The notes below the pieces were generated by a model. It saw only the letters and a program-made list of their open reading frames with translations. It was not told the origin of the DNA and ran no database searches. DNA of 64,000 nucleotides from the NCBI RefSeq assembly GCF_007741515.1, contig NZ_CP036263.1:3831178-3895177 (forward strand). Direction: 5' to 3'. Source of the stretch: Adhaeretor mobilis. GTDB lineage: Bacteria; Planctomycetota; Planctomycetia; Pirellulales; Lacipirellulaceae. Positions 9,234-17,432 of this stretch are shown here, piece after piece. The stretch's first letter is position 1; each line of letters opens with the position of its first letter. A program made the position numbers and the translations under genes.

Positions 9234-9316
9234 AGAACGCGGATGAACGCCGATCGGGCGGATACTCACGGATCAATCTATCTTCAAAATCTACTTTGAT
9301 CCGCTAGATCCGCGTC
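9234..9316. repeat. GCGGAT-type imperfect inverted repeat between convergent genes
   Basis: Between the stop of the HTH gene and the end of rsmA are several GCGGAT/GATCCGC words: ACGCGGAT near 9238-9245 and, inverted, ATCCGCGT near 9307-9314, with CGGAT and GGATC copies in between. It could fold into a long imperfect hairpin and act as a shared terminator, or be a small repetitive element of a type scattered in planctomycete genomes. It encodes nothing. Confidence 0.5.
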
Positions 9317-9333
9317 CCATTATTGAGCTGTCG

Positions 9334-10317
9334 CTAAAGCGTCCAGTCGGGTGCTTGGGCACGCACCAACTCGGTCAACTTCAATAGCGTTGCCACATCG
9401 ATTTGCTCGGTGCGGCAGTCCTCCGCAAAGTTCATCTCCGTGAGGATCGCATCGACCTCGACTTTGCTTAAATGCTTCTTCATGGCCGCTACGACATTCG
9501 CGCGCAGAAACTTGCGACGATGGATGAACAGCGCCTTGGTGAATTGGTGGAAGTACTTGAGGTCGGGCACACTCGCACGCTTTTCTGGATCCACCGCAAT
9601 TTTCACGATCGCCGACTGCACCTTCGGTGGCGGCCAGAAAACCGAGGGCGGCATGATGCGGACGATCTGAGCATCAGCCTGGCTCTGGATCCACACACTT
9701 AGTGCGCTGTAATCCTTCGACCAAGGCTCCGCGATTATTCGGTCGCCCAGTTCTTTCTGTATCGTGACAGACATGCTGTGCGGCACGAATTCGCAAGCCA
9801 GCAGGTTACTAATGATGGGCGTGGCTATGTTGTAAGGCAAGTTTGCTACGAGCTTCAGTCGCCGCTCGGGTGCCACTTCTAATTGCTTGCCGATATGGGC
9901 CAAAACTTCCGGAGCGAACGTATTCTTGTTCTTTAACGCATCCTGTTTGAGCATCACAACGTTGTCGTACTTGAATAGCAGTTCGTTAGCGAGCTCGAAC
10001 AGGTGACCATCGATTTCAACAGTCACCACAGATGCAGCCTGCTGGGCCATGAGTTCGGTGAGCGCGCCAGTGCCCGTGCCGACCTCTAGCACCACATCTC
10101 GCTCATCGAGATCGGCAGAATCGACGATCATGTGCTGCAGATTCAGGTCAATCAGAAAGTTCTGCCCGTGCCGCGTCGCAGGCTGAATGCCCATTTCACG
10201 GAAGCGCTTCATTAAGAAGCTTTTGGTCTGGCGATTGACTGGAGGTTTAGGTGGCACGGTGATTATTCTTCTATTCTTCAATGTTAGTGCGGAAACCGCC
10301 GAGTTGACGCTCGACAT
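9334..10317 (-). CDS. rsmA: 16S rRNA (adenine(1518)-N(6)/adenine(1519)-N(6))-dimethyltransferase
   Basis: RsmA (KsgA) dimethylates two adjacent adenines in helix 45 of 16S rRNA during small-subunit assembly, using S-adenosylmethionine. Landmarks are RHGQNFLID (substrate and SAM contact), VLEVGTGTGALTELM (SAM-binding loop, motif I) and NLPYNIATPIISNLL, whose NLPY is the catalytic motif IV. The longest frame begins at ATG 10317, inside the end of ribE; GTG 10257, just past the ribE stop at 10271, gives 307 residues and a more usual N-terminus, so the true start is open. It is the last gene of a tightly packed minus-strand run with ribE and pssA. Confidence 0.93.
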   Translation of the reverse strand: MSSVNSAVSALTLKNRRIITVPPKPPVNRQTKSFLMKRFREMGIQPATRHGQNFLIDLNLQHMIVDSADLDERDVVLEVGTGTGALTELMAQQAASVVTVEIDGHLFELANELLFKYDNVVMLKQDALKNKNTFAPEVLAHIGKQLEVAPERRLKLVANLPYNIATPIISNLLACEFVPHSMSVTIQKELGDRIIAEPWSKDYSALSVWIQSQADAQIVRIMPPSVFWPPPKVQSAIVKIAVDPEKRASVPDLKYFHQFTKALFIHRRKFLRANVVAAMKKHLSKVEVDAILTEMNFAEDCRTEQIDVATLLKLTELVRAQAPDWTL

Positions 10318-10879
10318 ACTTGGCGAGAACGTCGGTCTCCAGGTTAATTGTGTCGCCCACTGCCCGCTGTCCGAGAGTCGTGACGCTCAGCGTATGTGGG
10401 ATCAGAGCAACACTAAATGCTTCGTCACTCACATCAACCAAAGTCAGGCTAATCCCGTCAACGGCGATTGAACCCTTACTGGCCATTTGCTTGAGCAGTG
10501 GCGCGGGAGCGTTGAACCACATGGTACACCACTGGCCGTCGTCGTCCCGTGATTTTACCGAGCCTAGCCCATCGATGTGACCCGTAACGTAGTGCCCGCC
10601 CAGTGAATCGCCTACTTTGAGCGACGATTCCAGATTAACACGAGCGCCGGGAGCGAGTTCACCAAGATTCGTACGACTAAGGGTTTCCTCACCCGCCTCA
10701 AACGAAAGCCTTGCTCCGTCGATTTCGACGACTGTCAAACAACACCCATTCACGGCGATGCTCGCCCCAATCTCCGCAGCAGGTGCTAGGCTCTGCGTTT
10801 CAACAATCAGACGCGCACCGGGATCTTCGAGGCGAAATTCGCCCACGGTGCCGAGATCTTCAACCAATCCGGTGAACAT
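10271..10879 (-). CDS. ribE: Riboflavin synthase, alpha subunit
   Basis: The enzyme dismutates two 6,7-dimethyl-8-ribityllumazine molecules to give riboflavin. The classic start MFTGLVEDLGTVG is at 10879; the frame is open upstream but only because pssA overlaps. Two homologous lumazine-binding barrels follow: the first with VNGCCLTVVEI, the second with the linking GGHYVTGHIDG and VDGISLTLVDV, which are the lumazine-binding elements. Length is 202 residues. The first codons overlap the end of pssA by 20 bases, which suggests translational coupling. No other rib genes are in the window. Confidence 0.94.
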   Translation of the reverse strand: MFTGLVEDLGTVGEFRLEDPGARLIVETQSLAPAAEIGASIAVNGCCLTVVEIDGARLSFEAGEETLSRTNLGELAPGARVNLESSLKVGDSLGGHYVTGHIDGLGSVKSRDDDGQWCTMWFNAPAPLLKQMASKGSIAVDGISLTLVDVSDEAFSVALIPHTLSVTTLGQRAVGDTINLETDVLAKYVERQLGGFRTNIEE

Positions 10880-11804
10880 GCGGCTCGCCCTCTTCTTCGG
10901 GTTCATCAGAAGGGTCCCCGGGACGGGACTCACCTGCTGCTGCTCTTTTGCTTGACTCATCGGTGGTGGGGCGAATTCTTGTTCGCCAGAGGTGCAGCAC
11001 TGCGGGAGCCGCTGCATAGACGCCGCATAGAATGGGGACCGCGTACCAACGCACAGCGATTAACGCCAGCAGTGCAAACACGATCACCACGAGCTGCGAA
11101 AAGGACTTCTGCCCTTTCAACGCTATCGTTACCAAGTGAGGATAGGGCACACGGCTGACCATGAGCAAGGCGATAATCATCGAGTAGGGCGGCAACAGCC
11201 ATTGCAGCCAAGCATCGTAGTCGTTGAAGTTCACGTAATTCAGCTCGTTGCGAAGCGTATACGAGAACATCGCACAACTTGCGACTACGGCGGCCGCGGC
11301 AGGAGTGGGGAGTCCCTCGAAGGAAGTATGGTCGTCCTCTTCGTCCGTCTCGACGTTAAACCTTGCCAGTCGTAACGAAGCACAACAAGCAAACAGCGCC
11401 GCGATGCACCAAATGGTTTGGCGGTGGAGCTCCGTGAATTGCGGGCACATCTTCACCAGCAGGATGGCTGGAGCGACGCCAAAAGAGACCAGATCGCAAA
11501 GGCTATCAAGTTGCCCACCAAAGTCGCTGGTCGTGCGAGTCATCCGTGCGACTTGGCCGTCGAACATATCAAATAGCATGGCTAAAAAGATTAGCATGCC
11601 GCACAACATGAGATTGTGCGTAGGATCTTGACTGCCGAGGATGGCTCCAAATTCCTTGATGGACCCCAGTGTCGGAGCCGGTTGAGCATCTACCAAGCCC
11701 GCCTTATCGATCCGAGAGGCCACAACAATTGCGAAGAACCCGCACACGAGGTTGCCCAGCGTGAACAGTGTCGGCAGAACGGCAACGGCTCGGATACGTC
11801 TCAT
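10860..11804 (-). CDS. pssA: CDP-diacylglycerol--serine O-phosphatidyltransferase
   Basis: This integral membrane enzyme makes phosphatidylserine from CDP-diacylglycerol and serine. The CDP-alcohol phosphotransferase signature is complete: DGQVAR, then G and two Asp in TTSDFGGQLDSLCDLVSFG. About eight hydrophobic segments are visible, starting with LPTLFTLGNLVCGFFAIVVA. A charged C-terminal tail of about 40 residues (RPGDPSDEPEEEGEPHVHR) is extra. psd, which uses its product, lies 160 bases upstream on the same strand, separated by an inverted-repeat element. Together they form the phosphatidylethanolamine pathway. Confidence 0.93.
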   Translation of the reverse strand: MRRIRAVAVLPTLFTLGNLVCGFFAIVVASRIDKAGLVDAQPAPTLGSIKEFGAILGSQDPTHNLMLCGMLIFLAMLFDMFDGQVARMTRTTSDFGGQLDSLCDLVSFGVAPAILLVKMCPQFTELHRQTIWCIAALFACCASLRLARFNVETDEEDDHTSFEGLPTPAAAAVVASCAMFSYTLRNELNYVNFNDYDAWLQWLLPPYSMIIALLMVSRVPYPHLVTIALKGQKSFSQLVVIVFALLALIAVRWYAVPILCGVYAAAPAVLHLWRTRIRPTTDESSKRAAAGESRPGDPSDEPEEEGEPHVHRIG

Positions 11805-11822
11805 CGAATTATTTCTATTTCA

Positions 11823-11963
11823 CCACGGAGACACGGAGGTTTCGAGTCAGGTCTAGCGATCAGCACACAAACACTTAGTTAATAAACACGTTCTGCAGCA
11901 CGTTTTTCGTCGATACCAAGAAGCCCATCGAGCAGTTTCTTCGTGCCCTCCGTGACTCCGTGG
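11823..11963. mobile_element. ORF-less CACGGAG inverted-repeat element (MITE-like)
   Basis: CCACGGAGACACGGAGG at 11823-11839 is matched by its inverted copy at 11947-11963 with one mismatch in 17; the right arm touches the psd stop codon. The roughly 105 bases between hold no ORF. The arm sequence resembles the inner part of the inverted ends of the 369-bp element at 15414-15782, so this may be an internally deleted relative. It lies between psd and pssA, genes otherwise likely to be co-transcribed, and could fold in RNA. Confidence 0.6.
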
Positions 11964-12887
11964 TTAATCAACAAACCTTGCAATAATTGTCGACCCAGCC
12001 TGAATCTTCTGTCCGATCTCGACTTCTGCCTTCACTGCGTCGCGGGGAAGAACGATTTCGGTCCTTGAGCCCAGCTTTATCATACCAAACTTTTCACCTC
12101 GTTGGACCGATTGCCCAGGCTTGAGGGCACACACGATGCGTCGGGCGATGAGGCCTGATATTTGTCGCACCGCAAATCGTACCGCCGGGCGCAGGTCATC
12201 TTGGAAGCCGATCCACATGAATTCATTGCGGATCGCACTCTCAGGGTTCATCGCGTTGAGAAACTCGCCCGGTTTGTAGTTTAGATCCACAACCTTCGCG
12301 TCGCGAGGCGATCGATTGATATGCACGTTGAAGATCGAGAGAAAAATGCCAATCCGCAGGGCAGGGCCATCGAGGAAGTCGTAGTGATCCAGCTCCGTAA
12401 TCTCTGCAATGGTGCCATCCGCTGGCGATACGATTGCATCTGTATCGTCTGGCACCTCACGATGCGGGTCGCGAAAGAAGTAGACGATCAAGCAAAGGAT
12501 AATGCCGGGGACCACAGCCAGACATTTCCACCAGCCGGGAAGAAAGCAGGTAGCCACGGTCAGCCAGAAGAGAGGCCACCCCATCAGCTGCAATTCAGCC
12601 AATCCCCAGCGCGCAAACGGAATATCTTCTCGGCTGCGGAAAGGGTCATCCTCAGGCTTCCAGTGAGCCGTGCAAAGATTGCAGCAGTATTTCAGATCGC
12701 GAGGATCAAGGATTTCATGCGGTGCGCCTTCGGTGTCACCCAGTCGGAGCGCCGCCATCTTGTCGACGTAGCTCTTACAAAACAACTTGAGATACCAGCG
12801 TCGCAAACGCCCCCAGGCGAGTTCGATCGAATAGCATTTCCCGCCGCCGGGCTGCACGCTCTTGATATTGTCGGGGAGTTTGTTCAC
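11964..12887 (-). CDS. psd: Phosphatidylserine decarboxylase
   Basis: The enzyme decarboxylates phosphatidylserine to phosphatidylethanolamine. It is made as a proenzyme that cuts itself at a Gly-Ser bond; the site is LGSRTEIVLP near the C-terminus, where Ser becomes the pyruvoyl group. FNVHINRSP and SPADGTI are further family motifs, and two hydrophobic segments (WPLFWLTVATCFLPGWWKCL, VVPGIILCLIVYFF) anchor it to the membrane. The ATG at 12983 lies inside a 28-bp inverted repeat and would add a non-conserved tail, so GTG 12887 is preferred (start NKLPDNIKSVQPGGG; 307 residues). A CNLC segment near residue 70 is unexplained. Confidence 0.88.
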   Translation of the reverse strand: MNKLPDNIKSVQPGGGKCYSIELAWGRLRRWYLKLFCKSYVDKMAALRLGDTEGAPHEILDPRDLKYCCNLCTAHWKPEDDPFRSREDIPFARWGLAELQLMGWPLFWLTVATCFLPGWWKCLAVVPGIILCLIVYFFRDPHREVPDDTDAIVSPADGTIAEITELDHYDFLDGPALRIGIFLSIFNVHINRSPRDAKVVDLNYKPGEFLNAMNPESAIRNEFMWIGFQDDLRPAVRFAVRQISGLIARRIVCALKPGQSVQRGEKFGMIKLGSRTEIVLPRDAVKAEVEIGQKIQAGSTIIARFVD

Positions 12888-12923
12888 GTCAAGTTGCGAT
12901 CGAAGGTCTAAGTGAAAACGTAG

Positions 12924-12994
12924 GGTACTGCCGAGTGGAGCGAGGCATACCATAAACGAGGGGCAAGGTATGCCTCGCTCCACTCGGCAGTACC
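12924..12994. repeat. 28-bp perfect inverted repeat (large hairpin) between zwf and psd
   Basis: Bases 12924-12951 and 12967-12994 are perfect inverted copies of each other around a 15-base spacer. It sits between the zwf stop and the psd start on the minus strand; a short TTTT follows it a few bases later on that strand, so it could end zwf transcripts. A 28-bp uninterrupted stem is much longer than a normal terminator and may be a small repetitive element. A 13/14-base piece of the arm (ATGCCTCGCTCCAC) recurs near 43534. Confidence 0.8.
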
Positions 12995-13013
12995 TTACAC
13001 TTGGAAAACTTCA

Positions 13014-14465
13014 CTACAACACCGGGCAAGTATCAAACCAATCGCGACCTTGCTCGCGCATCCATTCCGTGCATTCGTCAGGGCCCCAGAAGCCAGGGTC
13101 GTACATGTAGAGTGTCGGCTTGTCGCTTGATTTCCAACCTTCCAGCACCGGGTCGATAATCTTCCAGGCGGCTTCGACTTCGTCGGCGCGGGCAAACAGG
13201 CTCGCGTCTCCCTCCAACGCATCGAGCAACAGACGCTCGTAGGCCTCAGGCATCTTGCTCTTAAATTCTTGCTGGTAGTTGAAGTCGAGATCGGTCTGCC
13301 GCATTTTCATACCAGCGTCCGGGACTTTGGTTTGAAAATGCATCTGAATGCCCTCGTCCGGCTGCACTTGGATGACTAAGCGATTAGATTCGCCCAAGTT
13401 TTTCGGGCTATCGGCGAACAACTTGTGTGGAGGCTCGCGAAACTGAATAACGATTTGCGTTGTACGGCACGACATCGCCTTACCGCTTCGCAAGTAGAAT
13501 GGCACCCCCTGCCAGCGCCAATTGTCGATCCACAACTTCAAGGCAGAGAACGTAGCCGTGCGACTGGTGCTCTCCACACCTTCACACGCTGTGTAGCCAC
13601 GATACTGGGCACGGAAGGTATCTTTGCGAATTGCCCGCTCATCGAGTGGTCGTATCGCATGCAGGACTTTTACTTTCTCGTTGCGAATGGCATCGGCATC
13701 GTAACGAACTGGGGCCTCCATCGCTGAGATCATCACCAATTGCATGAGGTGATTCTGTACCATGTCTCGCATCACACCAGCGGAATCGTAATAGCCGGCA
13801 CGGCTACCAACTTCGACTTCTTCAGCGACAGTTATTTGTACGTGGTCAACGTAATTGCGATTCCAAATCGGCTCGAAAATAGTATTCGCAAACCGCAGGA
13901 CCATGAGGTTCTGAACCGTCTCTTTGCCGAGATAGTGGTCGATTCGATAGACCTGCTGCTCTTTAAAAACCTCGTGGACTGACTCGTTGAGCCGCTTCGC
14001 CGACTCAAGATCCGTTCCGAATGGCTTTTCAATCACGACACGACGCGGGCAATCGCAATCGTCGTTCAGGCCGCTCGCGCCAAGTTGTTGGATTGCAGGC
14101 TCGTAGAATCGAGGAGCCATTGAGAGATAGTAGACCCGTGGGCAAGGTTTGCCCTCCTCGACTTCAGAAAGGAACGAAGCGAGCGTCGCAAAATCTTCCG
14201 CCTCGCCAATGTCGCCCGGATGGTAGTAGATGTGCCCGGCAAACTCGGTCCACTTCCCTTTGTCGAACCCATCACCCACGAATTCTGCCGTCGTCTCGGC
14301 GAGGCTTTCTCGCCATTGATCGTGCGAGAACTTGCTCCGCGAGAACCCCACAACCCGCACGCCAGAAGGCAAACGACCTTTGACAAATAGCTTGTAGAGT
14401 GCCGGTATGAGCTTGCGACTGGTCAAGTCGCCTGAAGCACCAAAGATCACGAAGGTGGGAGGCAT
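13014..14465 (-). CDS. zwf: Glucose-6-phosphate 1-dehydrogenase
   Basis: It oxidises glucose-6-phosphate to 6-phosphogluconolactone, making NADPH, as the entry to the oxidative pentose phosphate pathway. The N-terminal nucleotide-binding motif is FVIFGASGDLTSRKL, and the active-site signature is RIDHYLGKETVQNL. EKPFGTDLESA and the C-terminal dehydrogenase domain are complete; length 483 residues is normal. The ATG at 14465 lacks a ribosome-binding site. The third-step enzyme gnd lies about 1.3 kb upstream on the same strand, beyond an SDR gene and a small inserted element; the lactonase pgl is not in this window. Confidence 0.95.
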   Translation of the reverse strand: MPPTFVIFGASGDLTSRKLIPALYKLFVKGRLPSGVRVVGFSRSKFSHDQWRESLAETTAEFVGDGFDKGKWTEFAGHIYYHPGDIGEAEDFATLASFLSEVEEGKPCPRVYYLSMAPRFYEPAIQQLGASGLNDDCDCPRRVVIEKPFGTDLESAKRLNESVHEVFKEQQVYRIDHYLGKETVQNLMVLRFANTIFEPIWNRNYVDHVQITVAEEVEVGSRAGYYDSAGVMRDMVQNHLMQLVMISAMEAPVRYDADAIRNEKVKVLHAIRPLDERAIRKDTFRAQYRGYTACEGVESTSRTATFSALKLWIDNWRWQGVPFYLRSGKAMSCRTTQIVIQFREPPHKLFADSPKNLGESNRLVIQVQPDEGIQMHFQTKVPDAGMKMRQTDLDFNYQQEFKSKMPEAYERLLLDALEGDASLFARADEVEAAWKIIDPVLEGWKSSDKPTLYMYDPGFWGPDECTEWMREQGRDWFDTCPVL

Positions 14466-14596
14466 GGGAGGGAGGCGTTAGTTGGAGGGGGCGCAAGGCG
14501 CTGGTTTTGAGTGGAAGGGAGACGTACGCAGTTTTCCGCCTTCGCCCAAATTTTAACGGCATCCACGAGAACAACTAGCGCCCAATAACCAGCGCC

Positions 14597-15373
14597 TTAG
14601 ATCGTCATTGCCGTAAAGCCGCCATCGACGTAGATCGCCTCGCCGGTGATGAAGCTGCCTGCCGTATGGGAGAGCAACAGCAGGGTGGCCCCGTTGAGCT
14701 CCTCTGCGTCGCCAAAGCGGTCCATGGGCGTGTGACGCATGATGTCGGCGATGCGATCCTCGCTGAGTATCTTGCGGTTTTGCTCGGCAGGGAAGAACCC
14801 TGGGCACAAGCAGTTTACTCGCACCTTATGCGGGGCGAATTCCCGAGCCACGTTCTTCGTAAGGTTCAACACGGCCGCTTTGCTGGCGGCGTACGTGTAA
14901 ACCTTCGACAATGGCAGGAAGCTGGTCACGCTGCCCACGTTGAGAATCGCCCCACGGCCCGCATCGATCATCGCCTTACCGAACACCTGACAGGAGTAGT
15001 GCACCCCATTGAGATTGCTGCGAATGATCTTGTCGAATTCTTCCTCTTCGATCTCGAAGTACGGGGTGGCGGAGTTTACCCCCGCCCCGTTGACCACCGC
15101 ATCCACCCGGCCATGCTCAGCGAGAACCTTGTCGCAAAGTTCTTGAATCGAAGCCTTGCTCATCGCATCGACCGAGGCGAATGAAGCGGAGCCGCCCTTC
15201 TCCTCAATCGACTTCACCCGCGCGTTGCCCCGTTCCTCACTGCGCCCGGCGACGACAACGTGCGCCCCGGCTTGACCTAGCCCCTCGGCCATCTCACCGC
15301 AAAGGACACCGGTACCGCCAATCACCACGGCGACTTGATCTTGGAAGCTGAATAGTTTTTCTAGGTAGGACAT
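14597..15373 (-). CDS. SDR-family oxidoreductase, possibly sugar-acid specific
   Basis: A classical short-chain dehydrogenase of 258 residues with a Rossmann fold. The cofactor loop is GGTGVLCGEMA near residue 19, the NNAG-like motif is NGAGVN near 96, and the catalytic residues are a Ser in NVGSVTS and Tyr-x3-Lys in YAASKAA. The C-terminus has GEAIYVDGG. The opening SYLEKLFSFQDQVAVVIGG resembles SDRs annotated as D-mannonate/fructuronate oxidoreductases, and a KDG-type kinase lies nearby (18786), so uronate metabolism is a reasonable but unproven guess. It sits between gnd and zwf on the same strand. Confidence 0.78.
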   Translation of the reverse strand: MSYLEKLFSFQDQVAVVIGGTGVLCGEMAEGLGQAGAHVVVAGRSEERGNARVKSIEEKGGSASFASVDAMSKASIQELCDKVLAEHGRVDAVVNGAGVNSATPYFEIEEEEFDKIIRSNLNGVHYSCQVFGKAMIDAGRGAILNVGSVTSFLPLSKVYTYAASKAAVLNLTKNVAREFAPHKVRVNCLCPGFFPAEQNRKILSEDRIADIMRHTPMDRFGDAEELNGATLLLLSHTAGSFITGEAIYVDGGFTAMTI

Positions 15374-15413
15374 GGTTGCTCAGGGTTACGATTGTTCAGG
15401 GTTTGGGCGTTAT

Positions 15414-15782
15414 TTTTTGAACCACAGAGGGCACGGAGATCACGGAGGTCTGTTTGGGACCATTTCCTAAGCATAGATCGTATAGGCCATGAAAGATATT
15501 TGTGTGGTTTATCCGCTGCGCTCTTGTTCTAAGACTGATAACTCTTTGGCAAGCAACTCGAGATTGATCTTATTAAAATCCCAGCTATATCTTGTGAGTA
15601 ATAAATGCAATCGCTCATAAATCGGTGAGTTATTAGGCAATTCTTCAACAAGCACCCTTATTCGCTGATCGATTTCCGCGGAATACACAGTTAGATTGTT
15701 GTGCAAGATGTCGGTTAGCGGGTGATCCCCAGGTTTCCCATTTGGCATCTCCGTGTTCTCCGTGCCCTCTGTGGTTCAAAAA
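15414..15782. mobile_element. 369-bp element with 34-bp terminal inverted repeats and one small ORF
   Basis: The left end (15414-15447) and right end (15749-15782) are inverted copies matching at 33 of 34 bases, built from a CACGGAG motif repeated within each arm (for example GGCACGGAGATCACGGAG on the left). Between them lies one 79-codon ORF on the minus strand whose ATG abuts the right arm. The element separates the SDR gene from gnd. No transposase is encoded, so movement would need help from elsewhere. Shorter relatives are the ORF-less copy at 11823-11963 and perhaps the GCGGAT repeat at 9234-9316. Confidence 0.75.
15509..15748 (-). CDS. 79-residue protein carried inside the inverted-repeat element
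   Basis: The product is a small, mostly helical, acidic protein without Cys, signal peptide or membrane segment. It opens with MPNGKPGDHPLTDIL, and the rest is amphipathic (EIDQRIRVLVEELPNN, YERLHLLLTRYSWDFNKINLELLAKEL). No family can be named with confidence. The start codon immediately follows the terminal repeat, so the CACGGAG word of the repeat (ending GGAG directly before ATG) occupies the ribosome-binding position, although the spacing is too short to be ideal. Codon use is more AT-rich than in the neighbouring gnd and SDR genes, consistent with being a passenger. Confidence 0.6.
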   Translation of the reverse strand: MPNGKPGDHPLTDILHNNLTVYSAEIDQRIRVLVEELPNNSPIYERLHLLLTRYSWDFNKINLELLAKELSVLEQERSG

Positions 15783-15797
15783 CAATGTGGCCACAAG

Positions 15798-17237
15798 CTA
15801 AACAGGCTCCTTGCGCTCCTGCAGCCACTCCGCATGAAACATCTCACCCCGGGGCTTATCCGTTCGCTCGAACGTATGAGCACCGAAGTAGTCGCGTTGG
15901 GCTTGCAGCAAGTTGGCAGGTAGGTCCGCACGGCGGTAGCCGTCGTAGTAGGCTAGGGCTGTGGCAAACGCGGGCACGGGGATGCCTAGCACAGCGGCTT
16001 GGGAAACCACGTGGCGCCAGGCGTCTTGAGCTCCGTCGATCGCCTTTTGGAAGTACGGGGCGAGTAGCAGGTTCTCTAGGTTGGGGTCTTTGTCGAACGC
16101 TTCCTTGATCGTGTCGAGGAAGACCGCACGGATGATGCAGCCGCCACGCCAGAGCAGGGCACAGTCGCCATAGTTCAGCGGCCAATCGTGTTCCTTAGCT
16201 GCCGCTTGCAGTTGAACGAAGCCTTGGGCGTAGCTGACAATCTTTGAGGCGTAGAGCGCTTGGCGAATCTGCTCGACAAACTCTTTCTTATCGCCAGAAT
16301 ACTTTGGCTCAGGACCGGTAAGCACCTTGCTCGCTCGGACGCGTTGATCTTTGAACGAGGAAAGCCCGCGTGCGTAGACGGCTTCGGTGACCAGCGTACT
16401 AGGCACACCGAGATCGAGCGCCAGCTGGCTCATCCATTTGCCGGTGCCTTTCGCGCCGGCGCGGTCGAGGACTTTATCGACCAAGTGGCTGCCGTCATCG
16501 TCCTTCACGCTGAAGATATCCCGAGTGATTTCGATGAGGTAGCTATCAAGTTCGCCCTTGTTCCATTCAGCGAACACGTCGTACAACTCGTCGTTGGAAA
16601 GCCCGAGGCCCTCCTTCATCATCGAGTAGGCTTCGCAGATGAGCTGCATGTCGCCGTACTCAATGCCGTTGTGCACCATCTTTACGTAATGGCCAGCACC
16701 GCGTGGGCCGACCCACTCGCAGCAGGGGATGTCGTTGTTTGGGCCTACCTTGGCGGCAATTGCTTGGAAAATGGGTTGTACGTGCTCCCAAGAATCGGGG
16801 CTGCCGCCGGGCATCATGCTGGGGCCTTTCAGCGCCCCTTCTTCACCACCGGAAACGCCTGTGCCGCAGAATAGCAGGCCCTTCTCTTCAACGTACTTCG
16901 TGCGTCGCTCGGTGTCGGCGTAGTAGGTATTGCCGCCGTCGATGATGATGTCTCCCTCATCAAGTAGCGGAACCAATTGTTCGATAACGGCATCGACCGC
17001 TGGCCCAGCTTTGATAAGCATCATGACTTTGCGGGGGCGCTTGAGATTTTTTACCAATTCCTCGACCGTGTGGCAGCCAACGAACTGTTTCCCCTTGGCT
17101 CGGCCCGCCATGAAATCATCGACAACACTATTGGTTCGATTGTTTACAGCGACCTTAAAGCCGCGGCTTTCCACGTTCAGAGCAAGGTTTTCGCCCATCA
17201 CGGCGAGGCCAATCAGGCCAAAATCACAATCAGACAC
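15798..17237 (-). CDS. gnd: 6-phosphogluconate dehydrogenase, decarboxylating
   Basis: It oxidatively decarboxylates 6-phosphogluconate to ribulose-5-phosphate with NADP+. The N-terminal motif is GLIGLAVMGENLALN, followed by VNNRT, which fits NADP specificity. The catalytic region has GTGVSGGEEGALKGPSMMPGG and KMVHNGIEYGDMQ, and the C-terminal domain contains LLWRGGCIIRA. Length 479 residues matches the long, dimeric form. The start is GTG at 17237. It heads a minus-strand group gnd, SDR, zwf. An ISAs1 insertion lies 195 bases upstream, in the region divergent with the KDG-type kinase, and could have altered its promoter. Confidence 0.95.
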   Translation of the reverse strand: MSDCDFGLIGLAVMGENLALNVESRGFKVAVNNRTNSVVDDFMAGRAKGKQFVGCHTVEELVKNLKRPRKVMMLIKAGPAVDAVIEQLVPLLDEGDIIIDGGNTYYADTERRTKYVEEKGLLFCGTGVSGGEEGALKGPSMMPGGSPDSWEHVQPIFQAIAAKVGPNNDIPCCEWVGPRGAGHYVKMVHNGIEYGDMQLICEAYSMMKEGLGLSNDELYDVFAEWNKGELDSYLIEITRDIFSVKDDDGSHLVDKVLDRAGAKGTGKWMSQLALDLGVPSTLVTEAVYARGLSSFKDQRVRASKVLTGPEPKYSGDKKEFVEQIRQALYASKIVSYAQGFVQLQAAAKEHDWPLNYGDCALLWRGGCIIRAVFLDTIKEAFDKDPNLENLLLAPYFQKAIDGAQDAWRHVVSQAAVLGIPVPAFATALAYYDGYRRADLPANLLQAQRDYFGAHTFERTDKPRGEMFHAEWLQERKEPV

Positions 17238-17432
17238 AGCGGGGACCTATTCTTCTCGGATTATTTGGAGGTGAGTTATCCTATGATGATCGTTTGCCCT
17301 GGGCATTTGGTCAATATCCCGCTCCCTGTTCGTGGGACCGAAGTGCAGACTGACGACGTATTTGTCCTGAGATTGCGCACGTTCAATTCCGTTTTTCTGA
17401 CTCTCCTGTTTACTTAACCGCTTCACTCTCCC

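Noticed and set aside
12321..12911. 196-codon plus-strand frame opposite psd
   Set aside because: Antisense shadow of a recognisable enzyme.
12888..12983. ATG-started N-terminal extension of psd
   Set aside because: The extension is encoded by the 28-bp inverted repeat and is not like psd; GTG 12887 fits the family better.
14666..15184. 172-codon plus-strand frame opposite the SDR gene
   Set aside because: Shadow frame; the minus-strand SDR has clear motifs.
17241..17256. Near-identical CCTATTCTTCTC words near 17247 and 26366
   Set aside because: Similarity of this length is expected by chance in 64 kb and neither site has a shared context.
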